This document shows, piece by piece, positions 38,801-61,000 of a stretch of DNA of 64,000 nt (its first letter is position 1; every line of letters begins with the position of its first letter). A program made the position numbers and the translations under genes. The DNA lies in NCBI GenBank assembly GCA_010645155.1, contig JAAGOF010000209.1, forward strand, positions 1,021,817-1,085,816. Direction: 5' to 3'. This stretch comes from Tigriopus japonicus (lineage: Eukaryota > Arthropoda > Copepoda > Harpacticoida > Harpacticidae). Under the pieces are notes generated by a model. The model saw only the letters and a list, made by a program, of their open reading frames with translations. It was not told the DNA's origin and searched no databases.

Positions 38801-41800
38801 GATGAAGTTGGTGACAAGATAGAAGTGGATATACCAATTGTACAACCCAATTACTTTTTAAAGATTGAAGCAAAGCCAATTGAGAATAAAGATTCAACTA
38901 CAGTCCAAATCAACCAAGAGGAGCATTTTCAAGAGGTAATTAGATCACAAAATGACCATATTGCTTTTGTAGCTAATCAAGACACTTCGAAAAGTGATTT
39001 GGAAATCCAAGAAGATTCCGAAGAGCTAGCCTTGTTTGAAGCTTTGGAACGAGAAATCCAAAATGTCGAAAGGGGAAACGTCTTGAAAGAAGATATACCG
39101 GAAATTTTAGACGCACAAGACAGCACCTTTGTTGTTAAATCTTTGCTGAATTTTAAAAAGCGGTCATCGCTCAAAGCAGATGAGAAGCCCAAGAAACCCC
39201 TGACACAATTTGAGGGAACATTGGCCAAGAAAAAAGATGTCAAGAAATCACAGAATCCCAACAAAAAGAAAAGTGATGTTGATGCCAAATCGAATCTGTC
39301 GTCGAAATCTACGCGAACTTTTTCAAGTTTATCATCTTCATCAAAAAATGTTACTAAAACGATTCAAGCACCTGTTTTGAGGCAACCTCGTTCAAGTGTT
39401 TCATTGACCCCCATTGTAAAACCATCTCCAAGGGTAAGGCAAGCTCCAGTGGGAGCTACTCATAAAACGACAATATCGCCAAAAATTGCAACGTCATTGA
39501 AAACATCTTCGAAAGTGCCACGACCATCGGTAGTAGCAACATCTCCAAAAGTGGAGCAAAGCCCAGTATTGGAACCCTGTAAGAGAAAAACACCGGTTGT
39601 AGTAGTGGCATTATCTTCTACAGAGGTGTCATCTTCAGTAATGGCGCCATCCTTAGAAGTAACAACATCTCAAACAGAAACTCCATCGTTTGAAAAGGCA
39701 CCAACATCAGCAATGGCATCAACTTCGGCAAAGAAACAAACTTCAGAACCAATAACAACTCCAAAAGTAACAGCATCCCCAGTAGTGGCACCAACTCCAG
39801 TTGTGACACCAGTTCCAAGTGTCACACCGTCTTCAATTGAAGCACCGATTCCAAGTGAGGCACCACCATCAGTTCCAGCACCAGTTCCAAGTGTGGCGCT
39901 ATCTTCAATTGTAGCACCAGTTCCAAGTGTGGCGCTATCTTCAACTGTAGCACCAGTTCCAAGTGTGGCCCCTCCTTCAGCTGCAGGACCAGTTCCAGAA
40001 GTAGTGCCAATTCTAGAAGTCGCGCCAATTCCAGAAGTCGCAGCAAGTCCAGAAGAAGCACCAAATCCAGAAGTAGTGCCTATTCTAGAAGTAGTACCAA
40101 TTCCAGAAGTAGTACCAATTCCAGAAGTAGCGCCAATTCCAGAAGTAGTGCCAAGTCCAGAGGTAGCGCCAATTCCAGAAGTATCGTCAATGCCAGAAGT
40201 AGCGCCAATTCCAGAAGTAGCGCCAATTCCAGAAATAGCGCCAATTCCAGAAGTGGCGTCAATTCCAGCAATAATACCAACTCCAGAAGTGGCATCTTGC
40301 CCAGTGGTGCCAATAACGGCAGAAGTAGCATTAACTCCAGACTTAATGCAAACTTCATTTGTGGCACCTCCTCAAGTAGTAGCACCAATTCCAGCAGTGG
40401 CACAAACTCCAGTTGTGGCGTCAACTTCAATTTCAGTCTTAGCAGAAATTCCAGTGTTGCCAACTCCGGTAGTAGCGCCTATTTCAGCACTGGCACCAAT
40501 GCCACAAGGAACTCCAACTTCACTGGTCACACCAACTCCAGTCGTGGTTCCGACTTCAGTTACGCCATCAACTCCAATGGAGGCACAAGTTCCACAAGTA
40601 GCACCAACTCTGGTTGAAGCAACAAAACTGTCAGAAGCACCTACTCCAGATGTGATACAGCCTCCTGAAGAACAGCTCTCCCCAATAATAGCACCATCTT
40701 CAATCCCATCATTGTCTCAGATGCAAGAGACTGCACCGCCAACTTCAGGATCATACACCATAACTGAAACACAGAGTCACCCTTCAAGAGAGGATTCCCC
40801 GCCATGTTTCATTGCTCCTCTTGAGAAATTGCCAATTCAAGCGGTGCCAATCCTAACTTCTGATGATACGGAACCCTTCATTGTTGCACCAAGTTCAAAG
40901 GAAAATCTCGAAGGAAAGGTAGATTTAGACCCAAACCAGGTTTCTCAAATTGCTGAGGAAGGTCATGTCTCTTCAAACATCAATACAACCATTATTACTT
41001 CAGAGCAACCCATTACAGCATCTCTGACTTCAAACCAAACCCAGGCAAACGAAGAGGGGGATGATGTTACCATTCATATGGAACAAACTGAAAGTTTCAA
41101 ATCAGAACCTGAGAACTTTTTGGGCCCAAATTACAAAGATTCCTTCGCTAATCCAAAAGAGTCTCATGTTTTGGCTAGTCTTGATCGACTTCAAGAAAGT
41201 CCTGATGTTTCACAACTCGACGAAAACAAGGAAATGCTTCCAACAGAGCATAAACCAATCAAAAATGACTTTCCAAGGATATTTGTTGGACAAAATTATG
41301 AGGTTGACAAGAAACCTCACGTTGAAAACCTTAATTCTGGGTCCAGATTGAGCCAAGAGTCTGACACAAGGGTCATCAAAAATTGGGAAAACAAGCCATC
41401 CTCAACAGATGAAACTTTTCCAGATGGAACAATTCCACTAACAACATCCAAAACTTCATTGACGGAACCATTTGATGAAAAAGAGGTTTTCATTGCTTCG
41501 AAATTTTCGAAAGATAACGAAATGAATCATGAAAAAAGCTCCAAAGAGCATGAAAAATCCAACAATGACGAGGCACTTCAAAAAATATTGAGTCTCATCG
41601 AGAAGATGTCTCAAAACTCTAACACAGACTCAAAGCCAAATCCAGAGATAAATAGAGCCCTAGAAAATCCTCAAGACAAGTATAAAAGTTGTCCCGATTT
41701 ATCCATGGAACAATCCTTTGAAGAAAGCAAAGAGGGATCACTTTTAAAGTCCAGTGAGACCAGTCAAAGTTTAGCAGCCATATCTCCTGATCCTCGAAAA

Positions 41801-44800
41801 GAAGATTCTGCAAGCTCAGAGGAAAATCGAAGGCTTGGTCAAGAAGTGGAATTTGCCCTTCAAAGTATTCTTGAAATGAAAACAGCCATGACCAAGATGA
41901 TGGAAATGTTGGCTAACAGACAAGACAAAGAAGTTCCAATTGACACTGAAGATCCTGAAGAGGCTCTTGAGTCCGAATCTCATCCTGACGAGCAACCCTA
42001 CATGGTGGAAGAAATCGAGTTCAATCCTAAAACTGACATCGAAACAGATATTGCGCGCATCAAAAATAAAGGTCAAGCAGATTCTGATAGTGGTGTGAGT
42101 GAGGATCCACTTCTACCAGTCAGTGAGCAGAGAAGAGTCTTTGAATTGGAAGCAATGAGAGCTTTGTTTGATGAGAAATATCCGCCCAAGAAAATTCCAC
42201 CGGGAGCTTTCAAGCGAAAGGTAAGTCTGGAAGGCCCTGTCCCACTGACCTTTCCGAGTCTGAAAGAGCCTTTACATGCCCAAGCCCAACAACCATCAAA
42301 TGAAGAGGTACAAGACTTCTTCCAAATTCAAAAAGAAGAAACTGAAAAGATGGAGGTGCAAGCAGATCAAAGCAACGGCCTAGATCCAACAGATCCTTTG
42401 AAATGGCCAAAGAATGCAAAAGCCCAACTTATAAATGAGAACGAGGTGAGTCAAAACTCAACCAAAGAAAATCAAGACACGAATAACGAGCCAATGATTC
42501 AGAATTTTGACAAAGAGGAAATAATTACCAAGAAAGGTCTTCAGAACCAAGAGAAACCCACTCAAGAACCAAATTCTGATGATGAAGATAGATGTTTGAT
42601 AAAAGTTGAAGATCTTCAGGAACCTCTGGGAAAAAATAAACTTGAGAGCGATAGGGATCTTGTTTCAGTTGGCACAGAAAAAGATCATTTAGAGACCCAA
42701 TATCAAGATTATGATATCAATTGCAGCCTTTGCAAGCCAAAAACCGACAAGGCAAAAGCACGTGATACCGTTAATCATGGTCGACAAATTGAGCATCAAG
42801 CTGATTTATCTGACACCTCATCGCATTCAGATGTTTCCAACAGTTTTTCAAATCTACAAGGCTTGGAGTGCAATTCTCGGAAAAACATGGTTAAGCCAAA
42901 GGAAGGGACAAATTTTGAGGATTTGGAAACTGAGGAGAACGAAGTCGAAATAAATAGCTCTGACCATGAATCAGACCTTGAGTTGGAACATTTGTCACAA
43001 AAGGAAAAGTCGTCCAATATCTTTCAAAAAGATTTAAAAGGTGAATTATTGACAAATGAGGAACCTGTAACTCCATCAAAGCCTTGTCAAGATTTTCCTA
43101 TAAGCCAATCTGCCTCACTAAATTCCGAAAGCCCTGAGATTTTAGAGGAATGGGACGAAATTTCGAAAACCATAGAAGGCTCTGAAGATACTGAAGAAGA
43201 ATACGAAAAGATTAACACAATAGAATCAAGGGCCCCGACCTCTGAAACTGATCCTCTGACCTCAACAAATGCATTGAATGTTGAAGAAGATCTTATTAAC
43301 ATAACGAATCATAAAGAAGAGACCAACTCCAAGGTTGTTGAGACACCTCTAAAACTTTGCCGAGAAATCGAAACTCAGACGGACGTGTTTCCTGACAATC
43401 AATCTGAAAATACCTCGCATTCGTCAGATTGGCATCTTAGTTCCAACAGAACGGACACTCCCAAAACACCTGGGGATCATTTTGAAGGGTCCAAGGATTC
43501 TCAAATCCATGATGATCTCTCTGAAGATGGGAGCAGCAGTGTTTTCTCATTCCGGAAACGTAGAAGCAAGTCCGAATCCAATCTTAAATCCAAAGTGTTG
43601 AACTTTTCCGTCTCCACCGAAAACTTGAACTCTGACGTGTTGACCATTTCATTTGTCGGGGATAGTGTGAACATCAGTTCCTCATCCAAATTGTTGGCCA
43701 AGAGTAACATAGACATATCTTCAACAAAGCAAGGAACAACCCTAAGTTTACGGCCATTCCTTCCGGAAGTATCCAATCAGAAGGTTGAAAATTTTGATTC
43801 CACCGAGACCAATCCCAAAGCAACCAGTTTGCACGAAATCAATGTTGAAGGAGGGATGGCAAGGCTCTTTGACTCATCAACGACCTTAGGTGCGTCTATG
43901 TCCTCAGTGAGTACCGCATCCACCGGTGAAATTTCCAATGAACCCGAGCCTTTAAAACGACAAGAGGTCGGAGACTCAGGCTACATGTCCTCTGATGCCA
44001 AACCTCTAGTTTCAGAGGAAAACTACTTCTTTGAAGAAAGCTCATCCATTGACACAGTTATTGACAAAATGGACAAGAAAGAACTCATCAACGAGAAGTA
44101 TGAGCCAGATCTTCCCGAGACCAAACTCTACTACATAGATATCGATAATGCACCGTCGGGTGATGATGGAGATGTTACTCCAACAGAAGACGACGATATT
44201 GGCGAAGAAGAAAAGGGTCAAGGACTTGAATCCAAGTTTCCAGCTATGCCCCAAGCTACCTCGGGTTCGCATGAAAACATTGTGGATGAATGCATGGATG
44301 ACCACCGGATCCAAAATGACGAGGATACCCAAAGCTTGGAAGAGTTCATTGACGCCGAATTCGAGGCTGAACTGGAATGTTCAGGATTAAGATCCATTAG
44401 CAATGAGACCTTAAACTCGGCCTTGAACGAGGATGGCACACTTGATGAGGTTGGGAAGTCGAGAGGCTACCGTGGAATGATTGGGAAATCTTCATTGTCC
44501 AGAGAAAGAATCCAACCCAAGACCAAGAAGCTCCTCCGATTTTCCCATCAGGTACGCTTCTCCTTCCTCTTCTTCCATCAGCACGGTTGACTTGTGGGAC
44601 AGGGACTCTTCCTCACTTTTTAGCATTTAGAATTGAGCCTTTGTTGTAAAACATAATTTTTTTTAAGTTCAATATTTCAATTGAGCTTGATGTTTTAGGC
44701 TGATGGTGTGGTGGAAATCCAAAGGCCAATTACCACGAAGCTTTGTAAAATCTTATTCATCGGAAGCTCCTCAACGGGAAAGACTTCTTTGATCAGGCGT

Positions 44801-45619
44801 TATGTCAAGAACACATTCGCACCTTCTTACAGGTTCCACTTTATCAAATCGACAACTTCTTTGTTAGCCAGTTTCACGGAATCTTTTTTTTTTGAGCCAC
44901 TATTGGAGCGGATTTTTTGGCCAAGGTTGTTCATTGGGATTCTAGTCTCTCTCTAAGACTTCAATTATGGGATATAGCAGGTAAGTTTTCAGCTCCTTTT
45001 CCAACGGTAAGAACTTCGTATTTTTTCTTCTTCTTTGGAACTCTTTTCAGGACAAGATCGATTTTCTCTTCTCTCTCGTTCTTTTTACAAAGATGCGGAA
45101 GGCGCCTTCATCGTGAGCGACCTTTCAAGACCAGAAACACTGGAAGCTGTCATAAGATGGAAAGACGAGTTGGATACGAAGGTCCAGCGTCACGATGGCC
45201 AAGCATTGCCTTGTTTCCTTATTGCCAACAAAGTAGGTTGATCTCTTTGGGGAAAAAGTTTGCCATGTCCACCATTCTAAGGGAGTAACTTTCCAGTGTG
45301 ATCTACTGAGTGACACCACCGTCCAAAGTAAGCAACATAGCAAGATCTGCCAACAATATGGATTCAATGGATGGATGCAGACCTCTGCCAAAGAGGACAT
45401 TAATGTCAATGAAGCCATTAACATGCTTCTAAAACAGGTATTCCTGGTCAGTAGCAAATAGTTGACACCAAAGTTGTCTCTAAGATTATCTCTCAGATTG
45501 CCGAAACCGAGACCAACACCACTGACGACGGCGAAAACGTGAGTCCAAATCCAGTTTTGGACGAGGATAGCATCATTTTGGAACCAGACAAGAAAAAGAA
45601 GAAAGGATGTTCCTGTTAA
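35840..45619 (+). CDS. Giant Rab32-family GTPase with 2,904-residue acidic/proline-rich N-terminal extension
   Basis: One 8.7-kb exon (35840-44551) encodes a Lys/Glu-rich start, a Glu/Asp/Ser tract (about residues 560-880), a six-residue proline repeat (about 1380-1490), a possible short coiled coil (about 2000-2025) and a Ser/Arg patch (about 2570). It splices in phase 0 (CATCAG|GTACGC) into small exons 44699-44832, 44897-44980, 45051-45232, 45297-45437 and 45497-45619. These encode a GTPase: GSSSTGKTS (P-loop), TIGAD (switch I), WDIAGQDRF (switch II; WDIAGQ is a Rab32/38/29 hallmark), ANKCD, TSAKE, and a CSC end for geranylgeranylation. Rab32-type Rabs act on lysosome-related organelles. 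The GTPase exons have no start of their own, so the long exon or a distant one must supply it. Joining 44832 to 44897 breaks frame by one base. Confidence 0.82.
39985..40300 (+). repeat. 18-bp coding tandem repeat (six-residue PIPEVA unit)
   Basis: Copies of GCGCCAATTCCAGAAGTA and close variants encode repeated P-I-P-E-V-[AV]. A looser proline/valine/alanine repeat (for example VAPVPSVALSS) precedes it from about 39770 and a decayed form follows to about 40620. The frame is kept throughout, so the array is translated. It probably forms an extended, unstructured spacer that varies in length. Confidence 0.9.
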
Positions 45620-46004
45620 TCTACTAATATAAAATTTATATCATACTCCACATACTCACTCTCGTTGTAAATACACACGCCAAGAAACCAAGGACCTCCA
45701 TCGTTCCCGTTTCATTAGTTAATTACCCAATTACCAGGGCGCTTAACTCCTCTTCAACCGTCAGATTAAGGGATATCTCAGCCAGATTGTTCACTGGCGG
45801 CAATTCCGTAGAAAGCCCCTCTAGCTCCACCTTTTTTCTCCGTTGAATGGCGAATCTTTGGCGAGCTAAAGCTGTGGCGTCAGCTGACGCTCGCAAGCGC
45901 TCCCTAGCGCAATCGCCGGCAACGAACAAGAGAAGAGGAAGGAAAGAGCGGCGATGTGAAATCTGATCCAAAGTGGAAGCGAAGATTGAGGATTATGGAT
46001 CAAG
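45620..46004. other. Short intergenic region between Rab32 and Shox
   Basis: Only 385 bases separate the Rab32 stop from the Shox start. An AATATAAAAT sequence near 45627 is the only weak poly(A) candidate. A short upstream ATG at 45995 opens eight codons that end within the Shox start region. Confidence 0.5.
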
Positions 46005-55699
<9,695 letters not shown>

Positions 55700-58023
55700 A
55701 CGTCCAACCTTTTTCTTCGAGGCCACGAACCAAAATGTTCCCAGTTTGTTGTTCTCCCAATGTGCAAAGATCCATTCCAATAGAATATACCAATAACAAT
55801 TGTCATTCGTATTTGCCTCGCCTTCATGATTTGTTTTATGGGCTCGGGAAGATCCAAGGAAAAGGGGTCTCTCTCGCTCTCTCTTTTTTTTGCTTGGCGT
55901 TTCTGATTGCGCTCTTGGCATCCATAATTGAATTTCACTGTCAATCTCCGGTGCCCATTAACGTCTAGGTCTCTCCCATTCACCGGGAATGTCAAATCAT
56001 CCTGTTATTTCTTGTCACTAACCAACCCCTTTCCTTATTTGTGATTACCATTTCACAAACCGCGCCGCTTTCCCCGAACGAACAACTAACGTAAACGGCG
56101 AGGGAATCTTGCTCCTGAGCGGAACTCGTTTACTGCAGCCAGTTTAGCTACATGAACGTTCAGGAACGCCGTCAGTTCCCAAGTTTTTTCGAAGGGAGAA
56201 GAAGAGCGGAGAAGTGAACCCGGTTCCTTGTTCCATTCCTCGGCTTTGGGAGGCAGGCAAAGGGGAGGGGTAATCTAATAATGATAATCAAAGTAAATTT
56301 GTGAGCACAAGGAACGGGGAACTGAGGATGCTGGAGAGAGAGGGAAGACATTTAGAACACCGCTCGCCTTTGTAACTCACTTGCTCATGGAGGGACAAAT
56401 GACATTTTTAAATGATCTATGATGGACGGCGAGAGATGTACGGAGATATTTCTTCATAAAAAGTCAAGACTCCTGTCCCTGTGGTTGTGAGCACAGCTTG
56501 GAACAAGACCACAGATTAAATTGAGGATGGAAAAGAGATTCAAGATGAAAGAAACCCACCGCCAGGTCAGATAACCAAGTTGTGAGTCGACGGTCGAGTG
56601 GATTGCAGACGTTCAATATGGCTTTAACAATGACAAATGGTGTTCACTTCACTTTTGGGCGTTTTCTCTGCTTCCAAAAACCATAGGGAGAATCCTTGAA
56701 TATTTTCCTTTCCACTCCATGAGGGGAGCACGAATCCATTTCCATTCCCAGAAAGTGAAGTGATCAGGAATGGATGCTCATAAATAAGAAGGTCCATATG
56801 AATTCCCATTAGGACTAACCTATTCAGAGGGAAGTGCCCCATATTTCTTGCGCTCTAACGTGACTGACCACTTGGCTTGTCCTTCAACCACCACAAAACA
56901 GCAACCCTGGTGGCTGATGGGTCTGTCAAATCCGATCACGTCATATCTCATTTTAGTGTGGGTTTGGATGTTTTTCCGAATGTCAAGTTCGGCGTATCGC
57001 TGGACATCCCCCTAAGATATGTTTGGCCTTTTATTCGGTGATATGAGTCTCCATTGATATGAACAGACAAGACTGGACCGCCTTACTAGACTCTTGCAAC
57101 TTTGTGGCATTATCATTGATAATTTCTCCCCTAAGCAAAGTATGATGAACGTTGGTAAGTTTTGCAAGTAATATTTTTTTAGCTTTTCTGGAGCTCCAAG
57201 CTTTTCAACGGATCCTAAAATCAACTTGGGTTTACAGCCACAAGTTTAGATGAATTCTTTGCCACTTCCAAAGGAAAACCTTGGTTGGATCAAGTTGTCT
57301 AGACTTTCAAGAACAGATGAAAGTGGACGATAATCTAAAGAGTTCGTTTGGTTTGCTGTCGCAATGAACCTGACCTTGGTCAAATAATGGGATTTTCTTT
57401 ACCGGTTTCGCGGCTTAGAAGGAATTAGAGGGTGTTTTTTCTCTACCAAGAACAAGATCTAATTTCATGATTACTCTAGATGACGATGACCTTCAACCAA
57501 AAAGCGCAGGGCATCACAGAGAAAAAAGTGCACAAAGTTTACAACGGGACATTGAGCTGAGTTTATTTTTTTTGGATGACATTGAATCCAACAGAGATCT
57601 TTCGCAAGCAATGCGTTCACTAACATTCTTAAGTACATTTTCCAGCACATGGAATGAACTCACTCCATGGGAGTATTTTTAATCTTGTGAGGGGGATAGG
57701 ATGTGGCGCAACCTGGTGACAAATTAGTGAACAAAACTCAACCATTTATGTCGACTCACCCAATTTGATTACCTAGCACAACAAAGCAGAGATTGTAACA
57801 AGACAAACTTTGAAACTTTCACTACATCAACAATGCAACAAGTTTGTAAGGGGGGGATGACTAGAGGAAAAAGAGACATAAAAAAATCGGGTGCTCGTCG
57901 ACCATAACACTCACAACTCAAACGCACTTCAACAATCGAACATCAAAGGAAGGAGGGCAGTCTGGACTAGACAATTCCACAAGTTGGTGCGGGTCAAGGT
58001 TATGACCCTGTTCGTTGCCGCTC
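55700..58023. other. Intergenic region between Shox and the peroxidase (convergent)
   Basis: It must contain the 3' UTRs of both genes. No coding region is supported; the 71-codon frame at 57467-57682 has no splice or domain support. No transposon was recognised. Confidence 0.5.
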
Positions 58024-61000
58024 TCACCATTTGATTTCATTCACATCCTTCAGAAGGGACTCAAACATCTTTTGTAATTCAGCCTTGGTTTTAGGGACTT
58101 CGGTCTTTTGGAAGCCACCTTTCTTTTTTCCACGTCGTCCCTTGGATCTGGTGGAAGACTCGGCTCCTCGGGATGCATGATGGTACAAGTCTTCCGAATC
58201 GTTGGATGGGTCCGCAATATCGCGGCCAATTTCGTTATTGAAGAAATTGTAGTATTGGTCCCTGGTGATTTGTCTGGGAACTTCGGTTGTGAAGGGAGCG
58301 TTTTCCCTGAAATTTGGCATTTTACTCTGATGGATGATTTTGGGCTCGACTCCATCGTTCACATCAGGCTGTTGAATGAATGGATCCTGATCATGAGGAG
58401 GGGAGGTGTTCTTCTGGGAATTATCCTCATACCTAGACATGGATGGGATCAAGACACTTATTAGTTTTTCGGATCACAAGTGAAATGGACGAAAAGCAAA
58501 TGCATTTGACGTACCAAAAGTTTGGTTGGTTAGAAGTATCATCTGTGTAAACCAAAGGTCCGGCGCCGTCAGGTTGGGTTCGCAATAGATTGGACATTGC
58601 TGAAAGGAGTGGAGGTCTAGCCAAATTAGGGTTCTCTCTCCATGCTGCTGTGTTTAATCTGGGGATCCCGGTTCCACGACATGCGGTACGTTGGTTATTG
58701 AAGGAGTCTACGGTCAAAAATGCATATGGTTGAAGCATTTCGATGTCGTCCAAGTTGTCACAAACGGTTCTAGCCAATGAAGTCTTGCGGATCTCTTGCA
58801 ATTGAGCACTAGTAAAAGCACCACTCGGGTTGACGTCTTCGCCATTCTCGTACCAAAACCGATCGCCTTTACGAAGATTGAGGAACTGCTGCCCGATAAT
58901 GCAAGCAAAAGTTGGCCCGACAATGCCACTCACTACTGGAAGTTCTGCCAGGCCTCCAGTGAAGAGGTCAATATCGTCGACATGGTCATAAACTCTTTGG
59001 AAGTCCGCTACTGTCTCATCTCGCATGACCTCACTCATATCTGAGAATGTATTGAATCTCTTGAGGCCACATTGTTCTCGCCATTCGTTGTAAGGAGCCA
59101 GTCCATGATCTCGACCTCGTTGAATGTTCAGGGATGCCAAATCCATTCCATAATTCACTCTTGGATTCTGAAAAGATTAATTGAAATAATTCAAATCATT
59201 TCTTGACACAATTTTTCGGTTGAGACAAATTGAATGTCACCATCAAAGTTAAAAAGGCAGAAGATAAGGGGACAGGTCGACAACTAATGGTCGGCAAAAA
59301 GTCGGCATCGAACCGTCAAACTTTGCCATTCTCGCATTGACTAAAAGGGGGTTATCAAGTGAAGCAGAAAGATCTATATAGGTCAACATCATTCAACTCT
59401 ACCCTCCAAGTTCGAATCATATGATGAAACACCAGTCTGTCGGCAATTGAGATGAAAAACATTATCTCATGCAATGACACAGAATGCTTAGCCAGACTAG
59501 AGTAAAACTACTACACGCTCAACATACCATGACCCTCTGGCTGTATTGTTGAAATGACATGCACGTAAGAATCTCTTACCTGGAATAAATGGTTGGTGAG
59601 TTCCTCACTGATAAACTCATCGCGCCTGGACAATGCTTTGCTACATAACCCGAGGGTGATTCTGTCCACCGATCCGAAATTATGTAAGTTTGCTGGATTG
59701 TTCATCTCTTTCCGGAGTTTCACATAGAACGGCACCTCTCGAAATTCCTTGTTATGGCGACTCAGACTGCCTTTGACGAGACTGTGTCCAAACCTAAAAG
59801 CGGCTGTTGCAAATGCATTGGCAACTGTTGGGTTGACAGTATCGTTGTAGCCGTCATAAAATCCAGTTGGGTTGAGATTGAGCTCGAAAATCTTCAAGAC
59901 ACGAGGTCCCAAGATAATTGGAAGCCACTCATTGAAAGTAATGTGCTGATGCATGGCACCCACAATTTTCCGGGTTTCGTGGAATGTTCTGAAGATGAAA
60001 GTTCGAGCGTATGAAAAAGTGACCATGCTTGATTCGAGAGATCGAAACTAGTAGGAAGTAGAAAAGATGCAAAACCCTCTGACTCTACTCGTTCAATTTC
60101 GTTCCATGATTTGCTTTATTTTTTGCACTAAAGGATCTGACGGGAGGACATTGTAACCCGTTCCTCCTGTTGCCTCAAGTCAGTCTCCCGCTCAGATTGA
60201 AACATCTGGTAAAGAAATTTCCCTTTTTGCGCTTTGAATGGATACAGATCCGTTTCACGTTTCATTTCATAAACGGATTTTCTAAAAGAAATTCTTGTCA
60301 AGAATGAAAATATTCACGCTTTGCCCCGTCATCTACATGTTTTCTTACCTTTCATCATCCCAATGAGGATTCTCTTTTTGAAGTTCCCGCGCCAACCGGT
60401 TATGCTCGCGAAGCCACAAAGTATGCATACTCGTCAAACCGGGTTGCTCATTAACGCGTTCATCTCCTGCTTGGAAACAATGCAGATTAGGGGTGCTGAT
60501 TCTGCACTCCTCGTTAGCAGTTTCTTGGGCCAAAGGTGGAAGAAGAGATTTTCGAATATGAAGGTCAGTGTATCGAAGTTTTCCATTCTTGAGTAACCGT
60601 AGACTATCTTGCTCCTCTTGGGTGCTTCCATAAACGTTGGAGGCATCGATGAAGCTGGTCACTTGGTTCATTTGATCCCGAGGTCCAAGACTGCAATCCC
60701 GCTTTGGAGCTGCTAGGGATCGGACAAATTCCATGCAAGTGACATTGAATTGAGAATAGAAAGGGTCTGTGGTCGGGATCTCGATTGGTCGACACTCTTC
60801 GTGCATCAGGTCCTCCGGCAACGGTTGTCCATTGTCAGTGCAACATTTAATTAACGAGTTCTGGAAACCACGTCGTTGGGGTGTGAAGGTCATATCGTGG
60901 TCAAGGAATTGCCCCCATTGCATTACCTTGAATGAAATGACAGGAAGTTGAAGAGATATATGTTTTTTACGATCCCACAACCTCGTTTACTTGATATGCG

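Noticed and set aside
57467..57682. 71-codon acidic frame between Shox and the peroxidase
   Set aside because: No splice partners, recognised domain or nearby poly(A) signal; too short to support.
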